In this document: one piece after another, positions 1 through 12,000 of the stretch | How positions within the stretch are numbered: the stretch's first letter is position 1 | How the letters are laid out: each line of letters opens with the position of its first letter | Assembly (NCBI RefSeq): GCF_902859855.1 | Contig: NZ_CADIKH010000028.1 | Location: forward strand, 33,621 to 97,620 | Direction of reading: 5' to 3' | DNA: 64,000 nt | Source of the DNA: Paraburkholderia humisilvae | GTDB taxonomy: Bacteria > Pseudomonadota > Gammaproteobacteria > Burkholderiales > Burkholderiaceae | Translations under genes and position numbers: made by a program | The notes under the pieces: model-generated | Told to the model about the DNA's origin: nothing | Databases searched by the model: none | Seen by the model: only the letters and a program-made list of their open reading frames with translations

Positions 1-3000
1 CGACGAAATGCCGGCGATCCGCGGCCGCGCGACGCCGTCAATCACCGGCGGCGTCCAGTCGGCGAGGCGCTGGCTGACACTGAACGGCGTGCGCTCGAAG
101 GGGATGTGCGAGTTGACGTCCTGCGCGTGCAGCGACGGCGCGATCTGGCCGTGACGGAACTGCAGCAGTACTTTGGTCAACGCCGCAATGCCGGCCGCCG
201 CCTCGAGGTGGCCGATGTTCGATTTCACCGAACCTATCGCGCAGAAGCCCGTGTCCGCGGTGTCCGGCGCGAACGCCTGCTGCAGCCCGCTGATCTCGAT
301 CGGGTCGCCCAGTTCAGTGCCGGTGCCGTGCGCCTCGACATAGCTGATCTCGCGCGCGCTGATGCCGGCCTTGTCGATCGCCATGCGGACCAACTCGGCC
401 TGCGCGACCGGATTCGGGATCGTGTAGCCGTTGGTCTTGCCGCCGTGGTTCACCTGCGTCGCGCGAATCACGCCGTGGATCGTGTCGCCGTCGTCGATCG
501 CGCGCGCGAGCGGCCTGAGCAGCACGACGCCGACGCCCTCGCCCGGCACGAAGCCGTTGCCGCCCGCACCGAAGCTCTTGCAGCGGCCGTCCGGCGCGAG
601 CATGTGCTGCGACGACATGTCGATGTAGCTGGTCGGATGCAGGTACAGGTTCACGCCGCCCGCGAGCGCGAGATCGCAGTCGCCGTTGTGGATGTGCTCG
701 CACGCCTCGTGGATCGCCGTCAGCGACGACGAGCACATCGTATCGACCGGCAGGCTCGGGCCGTTCACGTCGAGGAAGTACGACAGCCGGTTCGCGACCG
801 ACGCGAACGAGGTGCGCGGCCAGAACTTCGCCGCGTCGCCCGGCAGCGGACGATGCAGGTTGTAGCCGACGCGCGTGATGCCGGCAAAGATGCCGACACG
901 GCGGTGGTACGCGTCGCGAAGCGTCGCGCGGGTATAGCCGGCATTCTCGAGCGCGTGCCAGGCGCCCTGCATGAACATGCGCTCCTGCGGGTCCATGTTC
1001 AGCGCCTCGCGCGGCGGAATACCGAAAAAGAGGCAGTCGAACTCGGCGAACGAATCGACGAAACCGCCCCACTTCGAATAGCTGCGCCCCGCGTCGACGG
1101 CGGTCTGCTCGTCGGGTTCGTAGAAGCCATCGAGCGCCCAGCGTCGCGCCGGAATCTCGACGATCGCATCGTGCCCGTCGCGCAGGTTGCGCCAGAACGT
1201 GTCGAGATCAGCCGCACCGGGATAAACGCCGCTGATGCCGACGATCGCGATCGGGCCGCGCTCGCTACGACGCGGCCCGATCGCTACAGCCGTTGACGAC
1301 GACGTGGCGCGCGAGGCCTGCCGTGCGCCTGCCGGCCCCGCCCGTAACGGCGCGCGTACGGATCCGCCGGCTGGGCGGGCCGACGCCGGCGCACAAACCG
1401 CAACGGGTGCGCCTGCCGGCTCTACCTCACCGAACAGCGCGGCGAGCTGCTCCCGCCGCGTTACGACGAGATGCGCGGCCAGCGCGTCGACAGTGCGGAA
1501 TTCGAACAGCAGCGTACTGCTGACGTCGCCGAAATGCTGCTGGAGTTGCTGGTTCACGAGGCCGATCACGATCGAGTCGATCCCGTAGCGTTCGAGCGGC
1601 TCGTGCGCGTCGATCTGCGTGCTTTCGAGCTTGAGCGCCTTGCCGATCAACCGCTTGCACAGTTCGACGGCAGATGCATGGATGGATGTGCTGGAGCGGG
1701 CCGGAGCGGCAGTAGCCGCGCTCGCGCGGGGCGGGGCCGCCGGAACCGCGACGGGTGCTGGCGGTTCGGCGATCCGCTGCCGCACGATGCCATCGCTGAG
1801 CGCGACGATGATCTGCTGGCCGAGCGCATGCGTCTGCGGATGCGGCAACCACACTGGCGCGAAGCCCTCTGCGCCGAGCACGCGCTTCCACACCTGCGGT
1901 TCGAGCCCCGGCGAGCCCGGAATGCGTAGCGTCTCGTCCTGATTCAGCCACCAGCCTTCGAGCAGTCCGAAGGTCACATGCCCGCAGATCGAATGGCCGC
2001 TGATCTCGTTCATCAGCAGCATGCCGCCCCGGCGCAGCAGCGCCTTCGTGTTACGCAGCGTACGGCGGATGTGTCGCGTCGCATGGATCACGTTCGCGGC
2101 GATCACAAAGTCGTAGGCGCCCGCGTCGATGCCCTGCCCCTCGAGCGGCCGTTCGACGTCGAACAGCCGCGTGCGCAGGAACGGCGCGTTCGGCGCGTAT
2201 GTGGTGTCCGCGTGGAACAGGAACGCCTTCGACAGATCGGTGTAGCAGTACTCGGCGATATGGTCGCGATACTCGCCGAGGCGTTCGAGGATGCCGGCCG
2301 ACGTCGCACCGGTGCCCGCGCCGATCTCGAAGAGCCGCAGCCGCACGCCAGGCTCCGCATCGATGCGCGCGCGCAGCGCGGCGACCAGCGTTTCGCGCAG
2401 GCTCTCGTTGAACGCGAGCGAATGCGAGTCGGTCTTGTAGACCTGCTCGACCAGTTCGAGCGACGCGCCCGGGAAGATCACGTCGGTCGCCTTGCGCGCG
2501 CCGCTCAGGATCTCGGGCAGCGCCCGCATGCACCGGTCAACGAGGTGCACGAGCGCGCGCTGTCCCGCATCGGCGAGCCACCCCGGCAGCGCGTCGTCCC
2601 AGGCGCGCCAGGCCGCGTCGAGACTCGGCGCACCGTGCTGGCCCAACGCGGCCGCGATTTTGCGACTCTCGGCGAGCCAGCGCGACTGCGACGGCACATG
2701 ACGCGGCGTCGCGGCGGTGATCGCGCCGAGCAGGCGCACGAGCAGCGGCTCCATTGGCTGCCCGGCGCCGCCTTGCAAGCGCTTGAATGCCGTAGGCGCC
2801 GGTACGCGTTCGAGGTCCGGCAGCAGCGCTGCCGGGACGGCGTTCGCGTCACGGCCGTCGTACACGCGCAGGAACTCGTCGCCGCTGGCGAGCCGCAACG
2901 CGGCGTCCGGCGCGAGCTTCGTGATTGACCACTGGCGGAACGGACCGGCGAGGAGCGCGTCGAGCGCGCGCATTGCCTGCACCGGGTCGAGTGGCTGGTA

Positions 3001-6000
3001 ACCGCTGACCTCGAAGAAGGTCTTCATCGCGTCCGACATCGCAACGCCCGCGCCGACGCTCCAGTAGCCCCAGTTGACGACCTTCGCGACGCCCGGCCAC
3101 AGCCGGTTCAACTGCAGCGCGTAGGCATCCTTAAATGTGCAGCCGGCCGAGTAGCCGCCCATGCCCGCGCCATGTACGAAAGACGCGTTCGAAGAGAAGA
3201 ACAGCGCGAAATCGAGCGCCTCGTTCGCGAACACCTGCGCGATCCGGACGCTGACGTCGATCTTGGCGCGCAGGATCTCGCGGAAATCGGTCTCGGACAC
3301 CGTTTTCAGGCTCTGGTCGAACGCGCCGACCGCCGAGTGCACGACGCCGTGGATCGCGCCGTGGCGAGCCTTGATCTGCCGGTAGGCAGCCTCGAGCGCG
3401 ACGCGGTCGCCTGCGTCTGCCTGCACGTACTCGGGGCGCGTGCCGTTCACCGCGGCCCGCTCGATCCGCGCGGACAGCGCCGCGTCGAGCGGCCGCCGGC
3501 CGATCCAGACGACGGCCGCCGCACCTTGTGTCAGCGCGTGGCGGGTCCATACCTCGCCGATGCCACCCGCGCCGCCGATCACGACATAGACGCCATCGGT
3601 GCGATACGGCGACGGCGCGTTCGCGGCCGGCAGCGCCGCCCGGACCGCGACCAGCCGCTGGCCGAACCATTCGCCATCGCGCCACGCAAAGACATTGCCA
3701 CGCGTGGCCGCCGGCGGCGCGGCGAGCGCCGCGATCGCTTCAGTTGGCGCCGGAGCCGGCAGATCGCAGAGCCGCAGTGCCCAATGGGCGTACGTGTCGG
3801 CGAAGCTGCCGCACAGACCCTGCAGCCCCGCATGCGTCGGATCGGCCAAATCGGCGGGCGGCATCGCGACCGCGCCGAACGTGATCCAGTCCCACGCGAG
3901 CGGACGCGATTCGTAACCCGCGTCGACCAGCGCGCGTGCGATCCGCAGCGCGAACGTCAGGCCGCGCTTCTGATCGGCGACGAGCGATTCGTCGGTCAGG
4001 CCGGGATTGCCCGGGCCATCGACGATCCAGATCAGCCGGGCAAACTGCATGCGGTTGAGTGTGTTCGCGATATCGTCGATCGGCGTGTGCTCGTTCGCGT
4101 CGACGAAGATCGCCTGCTGGAAACACGACGATAGCGCCGCCACGTGCCGCGGCGCGTTCGCGCCGATGACGACGACGCGTGCGTCGGAACTGGCCGGATG
4201 CGGCTCCACGACGCCTTCCACGCAATCCCAGACGGGCGCGGCGATCGTCAGCCCGATATCCGCCGAAACCGGTGCGAGTGTCAGACCGCGCAGTTCGGCG
4301 ACGACGAAACCCTGCGGGTCGAGCAGATCGATGTCGAATGCAATGCCCTCAGCCGCCGCCGAGCGGGTCACCCAGGCGTGGCGGACCGGCGCGTGATCGG
4401 GTGCGAGCGTCAGCGAGTCGAGCCTATCGGGCAGGCACAGCGCGTACGACGCGTGCTCGTCGAACGCGGCGAGGCATCCTGCCTGCCACGCAGCATCGAC
4501 CATACCAGGCGGCAGCGCGCAGCCGCGCACGGATTCGTGCTGGTCCGCGCGTTCGTCGAACGTCACGAGACATTCGCCGTCGCCGAACTCGAGCGTGCCG
4601 AGCGTGCGCAGCGAAGGCCCGATTTCCAGTTCCGCACCGGCGAGCCGCGCATACGCACCGTCCGCGTCGAGCCGGCCGCGCGTGCAGCGTGCGCTTAGCG
4701 CGTCCGTATCGAAACGGCGCCGCGGCTGCGTCTGCTCGAGCCACGCGACAGCCCGCGCGAGCGGTTGCGACTCGGTCTCGCCTGTGCCCGCCGCGACGAT
4801 TTCGATATCGATGCAGCCATCGTCGCGCGCGACGAGGTCAACCGTCAATTCGACAGCCGCGCCGGTCGCGAACGGCGACGCCACCGAGCGGATCCAGCGC
4901 ACCTCGCGCAATGTCTGCATCGCGGTGCTGCCGAGGTCGGCGGTCGCATCGGCGGTCGCATCGGCGAGCGCGTAGCGTGCCATTTCGAGCAGCGCAGCCG
5001 GCGTCATTTCATGCGCGCCTCCCGCGCGCAGACCGACCCAGAACGCGTCGGATCCGAAATGCGAGCGGTAGCGCTGACCGCTCAGCACCGACACGTTCCG
5101 GTGGACGAGCGGATGCAGCTCCGTGCGTGCGGCGCCCTTGCGTACCGGCGCGTGCGCAATCCAGTAGCGCTCGGCCGCGAATGGATAACCGGGCAGCGCG
5201 ACGCGGCGCGGCGCCGTCTCGCCGTATAGCTCGCGCCAGTCGAAATCGAGGCCCTTCACCCACAATTCGAGCAGCTTGTTGAGCCGGCGCTGCACGAGCC
5301 ATTTCGCGGTCAGCGCCGCGCGCACCTCGGCGTCCTCGCTGAAGATGCGAATGCTGTCGCGGTACTCGCGAACTTGTCCTTCGTAGACACCATCGGGCAG
5401 CGTGCCGCCCGTCAGATACTGGTCGAGCCGTTCGGCCAGCTCGACCGTCGACGCGATGAGAAAGCCTGCGCGCGCGTCCATTGCGTCGCGGCCCGTCTGC
5501 AGCGTATACGCGATTTCGGTGAGGTCGGGCGTTTCGCCGCGCTCGTTTGCCTCGCGCAGGAAAGCCAGCAGGTCCCGCGCCTTCTGCCGCAGCTGCTCGC
5601 TCGTGCGCGCCGACAGCGGCACGGCGGTACGCCCCGCCGGATCGAGCACGCCGGGGGCCGCGGCCGCGTGTGCGTGCGCCGTGTATTCGCCGAGCACGAT
5701 ATGCGCGTTGGTGCCGCTAAAGCCAAATGAGCTGATCGCCGCGACGCGCGCGCGGCCAGCTTCGACCGTCCACGGCGCCAGCCGGTCGTTCACGTAGAAC
5801 GGGCTGTTGTCGAGCCGGATGTGCTCGTTGCAGGTGCGGTAATGCAGCGTCGGCGGCAACTGGCGGTGCCGCAGCGCCTGCACGAGCTTGATGACGCCGG
5901 CCGCACCTGCCGCGGTCAGACAGTGGCCGATGTTGCTCTTGACCGAGCCGAGAGCGCAGTAGCCAGCGCGGCGCGTGAACGGCGCGTACGCGGCTTTCAG

Positions 6001-9000
6001 GCCCGCGACCTCGATCGGGTCGCCGAGCTTCGTGCCGGTGCCGTGCGCCTCGATCAGGTCAATCGCATCGGGATCGATGCCGAAGCGGCGGTAGACCGAC
6101 TGAAGCAGCTGGCTCTGCGCATCCTCGTTCGGCGCGGTGATGCCGTTCGTCTTTCCGTCCTGATTGACGCCCCAGCCGCGCAGCACCGCAAGAATCCGGT
6201 CGCCGTCGCGCTCGGCGTCGTCAAGGCGCTTGAGCATCAGCACGCCCACCGCCTCCCCCGGCACGAAGCCGTTCGCGCGCTGATCGAACGTGTAGCAGCG
6301 GCCGTCCGGCGACAGCATGCCGGCCTGGGCTGTCATCACGTGCATCGAGGGACCACCCATCACGTAGACGCCGCCCGCGAGCGCGGCGTCGCAGTGTCCG
6401 GCGTTCAGGCTGTCGCACGCGTTCGCGAGCGCGACGAGCGCCGACGAGCATGCGGTGTCGATCGACACGCACGGGCCGTGCAGATCCAGGAAGTACGCGA
6501 TGCGCGCCGCGAGGATCGACGTCGCCGCGCCCGTGAAGCCCTGCGCGCTCAGGCGGGCGTCGTCGGCGCCCTGGTGATAGTCGCTCGGGCCGCAGCCGAC
6601 GTACACACCGCATGCGCTGCCGGCCAGCGCTTTCGCGCTGTAGCCGGCGTCCTCCATGCAGTGCCAGGCCGACCGCAGGAAGAGTCGCTGCTGCGGGTCC
6701 ATGCACTCGGCCTCGGTCGGCGAGATGTTGAAAAACAGCGGATCGAACTGGTCGTAGCCGTCGAGCGCGCCGAGCCAGCGGCTATACGTCTTGCCGGCCG
6801 CCGGCGCGCCCGGCTGGAAGTAGTCGCGCAAACGCCAGCGCGCTTCGGGGACTTCCTCGATGCAGTCGAGGCCCGCCGCGAGGTTGCGCCAGAACGCGTC
6901 CACATCGCGCGCCTTCGGAAACTCGCCGGCCATGCCGATCACGGCGATCGGTTGGGGGGCGGGGGGGGCGGTTTGAACCTGCACGGTCTGGCTCGATTGA
7001 GAGGCACGCTGACCGGAGGTGCTGGCCGGTTGCCCATGGGCGTCGATGCGCGGCGTCCTGACGGCGCGACGCATCGACGTCAGCGCGGCACGCGCCGGCA
7101 GTGCGGCATTCCTTACAACGACCGCGTGCGCTGCGGCAAGCGGGGTGACGGCAGCGGGCGCGGCCGGTGCGATTCGCGCGGATGGCGCCAGCGGGGTCGT
7201 CTGCGGCGGCGCGGCCGACGCGCGCGTGCCGGCGTCCACGGCGCCCGCGGTACCCGCCTCGCGTGCCGCGTCCAGCACGATGCCGCCGATTCGCGCCAGC
7301 GTCGGATGGCTGTAGATGCGCGTCGCCTCGAGATCGATCCGGTAGCGCTCGTTGATCCTGCGCACCCACGTGACGCCGCTGATCGAGTCGAGGCCGAGGC
7401 TCACGAACTGCGCGTGCTCGTCGATTTCCGACGCCTGCAAATGCAGTTCCTGCGCGAGCAGCGTACGCAGCGTATCGATGACGCCGGCCAGCATGTCGCC
7501 GGCCGCGGCGGGTACGTGCGCCGTATCGGCGTTGCTCGCCAGCGCGGACGCCACGGCCGGCCGCGGCTCGAACGCCGGCGCCGGCGATGTCGCCCGCACC
7601 GGCGCCAGCGCGCCGTCCGCGAAGTACGTCTCGATCCGCGCGAGCGTTTGGGCGTCACGGACGAAGGTCGCCTCGTGCATTCCCAGTTCGCACGCGTACA
7701 CGTCCTCGCGCACCCGGCGCGCCGCGTCGGTGAAGCGGTGCTTGAGCCGCACCAGCCGGCTGCGCGGCTGGCGGGCGATTCGCTGCGCGAGCGCGAGCGC
7801 ATGCGCAGCAACGTCGCGGCGCGGCAGCACGGGCAGCGCAACGCCGCGTGCGCGCAGCCCGGCGCCGGACGTCTCGGCGCCGGTCAGCAGCGTCTCGCGC
7901 GCGAGATCGAGGCCGATCCGGCGCGGAAACACCAGCGTCGAACCGGCGCCCGGCGTGAAGCCGTAGTTCATGTACGGACTCACGTAATGGCTTTCGTCGG
8001 CCAGCACCGCGAGGTCCGCGAACATCCCGAACGACCAGCCACCGCCGATCGCATGCCCCTGCAGCGCCGCAATCACCGGCACCGGGCAGTCCATCGGCAA
8101 CTGGAACACGCGTTCGTCGGTGAAGCGCGCCCGGCCTTCCTGGATCGCGATCAGCGTGTCACGCGTGCCGCCAGTCGCAAAATAGCTGTCGAAGCCGGTC
8201 ACCACGACGGCCTTGCATGCCGGATTGGAGCCGGCATGCGCGAACGCCTCATTGATACCGTCGATGAGCGCGGGGGTGAACATGTTCCTGCCGTCGCGGT
8301 CGTGCATCGTCACGACGACGACGCCGTCCGGATGCGCGACGGCCGTGACAACGGCCGAGCGCAGCGGCACGGTGACGGGCTCGTCATCGGCAAGCATGGT
8401 AGGGGCGCGAACCGTCGCGTTGGACGCGTCCGATGTTTCCGCCGATGCCGTTGAGTCGTCGAACGCGACGGCGCAAGCCTCGTCGATCGACGTACGCACG
8501 CGAGCAGCCTGCGCGCGCTTCCACGCGCGCACCCGCGCGAGCGGCCAGCGTTGCCAGCTCGCCGCGAGCGCCAGCGCGCGCGGCAGCACGTCGGCATGCT
8601 CGACAACACGCAGCGCGAAGCTGTGTACGCGCAGGTCGTCACCGGATAGGCGATCGCCGGCCAGGCCGATCAGCATGTTCAGCGCAGCGCCTGCACGAAT
8701 GTCGCCAAGCGCGGCGGCGAACGGTTCGAGCGCAGGCAACGCATCGAGTCCGGCGACGCCGTAGTGCGCGTCGCGCCGATACACCGCCGCGTCGCACGCG
8801 AGGCTCGCCAACCATGCGAGCCCTTCGGCGTCCGATTCGCATGCGGCGATGAGCGGTAGCGGACTAGCCAGCAGCGTCTCGAGCAACGCGGTGGCCGCGC
8901 CTTCGCCGGCAAGGCGCACGGCATCGGCGAGACGGTCTGCAGCACTCATCGTCAGCACGATCGAACGGCAGTGATCCAGCACGCAGGCGCGCTCGAACGT

Positions 9001-12000
9001 GGCGTTCAGGCCGGCAACCAGCGCGGACAGATCGAAACTGTCGAGGCCGGCACCGAGGCCGATCACGAGCGCGCCGTTTTCCAGTTCGGCCGTGATCGCG
9101 CCGGACGCTTCGAGAGAAGGTGCAGCGGCGTCGGCACTTGGGGCGCCTGTATCGTTGACTATCGTCCCGGCATCACCGCGTTCGGCGCCGTCAGCACGGA
9201 GGGCATCGACGGCCGCCGACACGCCGCGCCGCAAATGCGTCGCGAGCAGCTTCAACGCGACCGCGGGCTTTTGCGCGAGGTCGTTCGCGAGTTGCAGCGC
9301 GCTCGCCTGGGCATCCGCGACCGGCGCGATACGGCAGGTCCAGCCACGTTCGCGCAACTGGCGCCCGGCCGACGGTGCGGCGCAGTACAGGAAATCGTCG
9401 GTCAGTACGTCGCCGAAGCGCTCGCGCATCAGGCGGTCCTCGCCCGCGCTCGGGAACAGGCCCGACGCAGCATCCGTGTAGCCGTACACGGACTCGTCGC
9501 CAAGCACGATGAAGTCGCCGACGACGCTCAACAGCCAACCCGCGCCGGCCGCGCCGAACGGCGCGAGCACGACGACCGGGCACGCAATCGCGGCGAGCGT
9601 CGCGAGCACGCGTCGAGTCGCGAGCGCATCGCAGACTGCTCGCGCGCCGGACCAGCCTTGCCCCGACGTATCGGCGAGCAGCAGCACCTTCAGTCCGTCT
9701 TCGCCTTGCACGAGGTTCAGTGCGTGAGACAGCGGCGCAATCGCAGGCGCGAGGTCGGCGGTGGCGATGTCGATCCGGAATATGCCGCCGCCGAGATCGA
9801 ACAGCGCGACCGGCGAGGCGTGCGCGCCAGAGGCGCTGCCGGCCGCTGCGAGATCGACCAGCGTCACGGCCGGCTTCGCAAGCGTCACGGCCGTTGCCGT
9901 GCTGGCTGCTACGCTCGCCGCTGGCGCCGGCGCCAGCGCGATATCGGCCGGTTTGCCGCGCAAGGCGGGCCAAGTTTGTGCAATTGGCACGGCGGTATGG
10001 CGGGCATCGCCCCGATCCCGTGCGCCGGCGATAGGCCATGCTTCTTCGTCCGCCGGCTGCACTTCAATATGGGACGCGTCGACGCACGGCTGCAGCTGCA
10101 CGCGCAGCCCGCGCAATTGCATGAAGGCCTTGCCCTGCGCGCCGAGGGCGTCGACATCGACGCTCCCGTCCGCGCCGGTCCGCACCCAGACCGCCGTACC
10201 GACCTCGCACACGCTTGCGATCCGTGCAATCGCCGCCGACACCGGCACGACCCGCGCGTTGCTCGACATGTCGAGCAACGCGCCAATCCGCCTGAACAGT
10301 TCTGGATGCAGCCCCCAGGCGGCCCCGTCGGAAGGGGGTTGCGGGGAACTATCGAATTCGGCTAGCCACTGGCCGCCGCCGTGATAGACGCGCGCGATCC
10401 CGTCCGGCAACGCTCCGGCGTGTGGCGTCAGTTCTGCGCGCAGGCCTGAACGATCGATCGCGTCGTCCGGTCGTGAAGCCATTAACTGCGCGTGCGCCTG
10501 AAGATGGACCGTCTCGTCGCCGGCCGCGTCGACGCCGTAGATCTCAATGCCGACCCGGCCGCCGTCATGCGCGAACACAGCTGTGTGCAGCGTATTCGCG
10601 GGCGTCGCGACCACCGGCTCGCCCCATTGCAGCGCGTCGATTTCCCAGCTATCGCCGCCGTCGTTCGCCACGCCCGACGAAACGAGCGCAAAGCGGACCT
10701 GTTCCAGCATCAGCAGTGCGGGCAACAGCCGGTATCCGTCGCCGTCCACGGTTTCGACGAATGGTTCACTACCCGTGAAGCGCGACGTATACCGCTGCTC
10801 GCAAAGATCCGAAGTGTTCGCATGCACGAGCGGATGCAGCGTCGCTTGCGTGCGGGAAGCTGATCCGGACGTCGGTTCGATCCAGTAACGCTCGTCGGCA
10901 AACGGGTAAGTCGGCAGGCTGATCAGCGACGGTATCGAGCTTGATGCATGCAGCCTGCGCCAATCGATGACAAGGCCTTCGACCCAGCCTTGCGCGAGCG
11001 CCGCCAGCGCGCGCGCAGTGATATCTCGCTCGATGTCGTTTTGGCGCACGGGGTCTGCGACGGGATACGCGTCATGCGCCTTCACTTGCCCACGCCAGTA
11101 CGGTGCCGGCGCCGGCACGCCGCTCACGAACGCGTCGAGCTGAGCGATCAGGTTCGCGATCGAGTCGGCGACGAACGCGATTCGCTCCTCCATCGCCTCG
11201 CGCCCGGCCTGCAAGGTCCATGCGAGTGAATGCGCATCGACTGCGTCGTTACGGCGCAGGAACGTGAGCAGATCACCCGCGCGGCGCTGCAGCTGCCCGG
11301 CCGTGCGCGCCGACAGCGGCGCGACAAATGCTTCGTCATCCGATGCATGTACTGCGTCGAGCGCCTGATACTCCTCGATGATCACATGCGCGTTCGAACC
11401 GCCCGCGCCGAACGACGAGACGCCCGCGATGCGCGGCGCGCGCCGTCCGTCGTGCTCCGGCTGCACCCAGTCGACGAGCGCCTGGTTCACGACGAACGGC
11501 GTCCTGTCGAAATCGATATAGGGATTGAGCCGCTGCGAATGCAACGACGGCACGATCTTGCGGTGCTTCATCTGCAACAGCACCTTCGTGACGCCCGCGA
11601 TTCCGGCCGCCGATTCGCAGTGGCCGATGTTCGACTTTGCGGAACCGATCCGGCAGAAGCCATTGCGCCGCGCGGCCGGATCGAGCCCATCGTTGAACGT
11701 CTTGGTGAGCGCCGCGATTTCGATCGGGTCGCCGAGCTTCGTGCCGGTGCCATGCGCTTCGATATAGCTGACGTCGCGCGGATTGATGCCCGCCTCGGTG
11801 AGCGCGGCGCGAATCACCGCCGCCTGCGCGTGCGGATTCGGCACGGTGTAGCCGTTGGTCCGGCCGCCATGATTGAGCGCGCTGCCGCGGATCACACCGT
11901 AGATGTGGTTGCCGTCTCGCACTGCGTCCGACAGGCGCTTCAGCACGGCCACGCCGACGCCCTCGCCGGGGATGTAGCCGTCACCGCCCTCGCCGAAGCT

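Noticed and set aside
5821..8454. 877-codon open frame on the plus strand
   Set aside because: It lies opposite the ECH-ACP-KS part of a PKS and is Arg/Ala-rich without family motifs; it is a high-GC antisense shadow.
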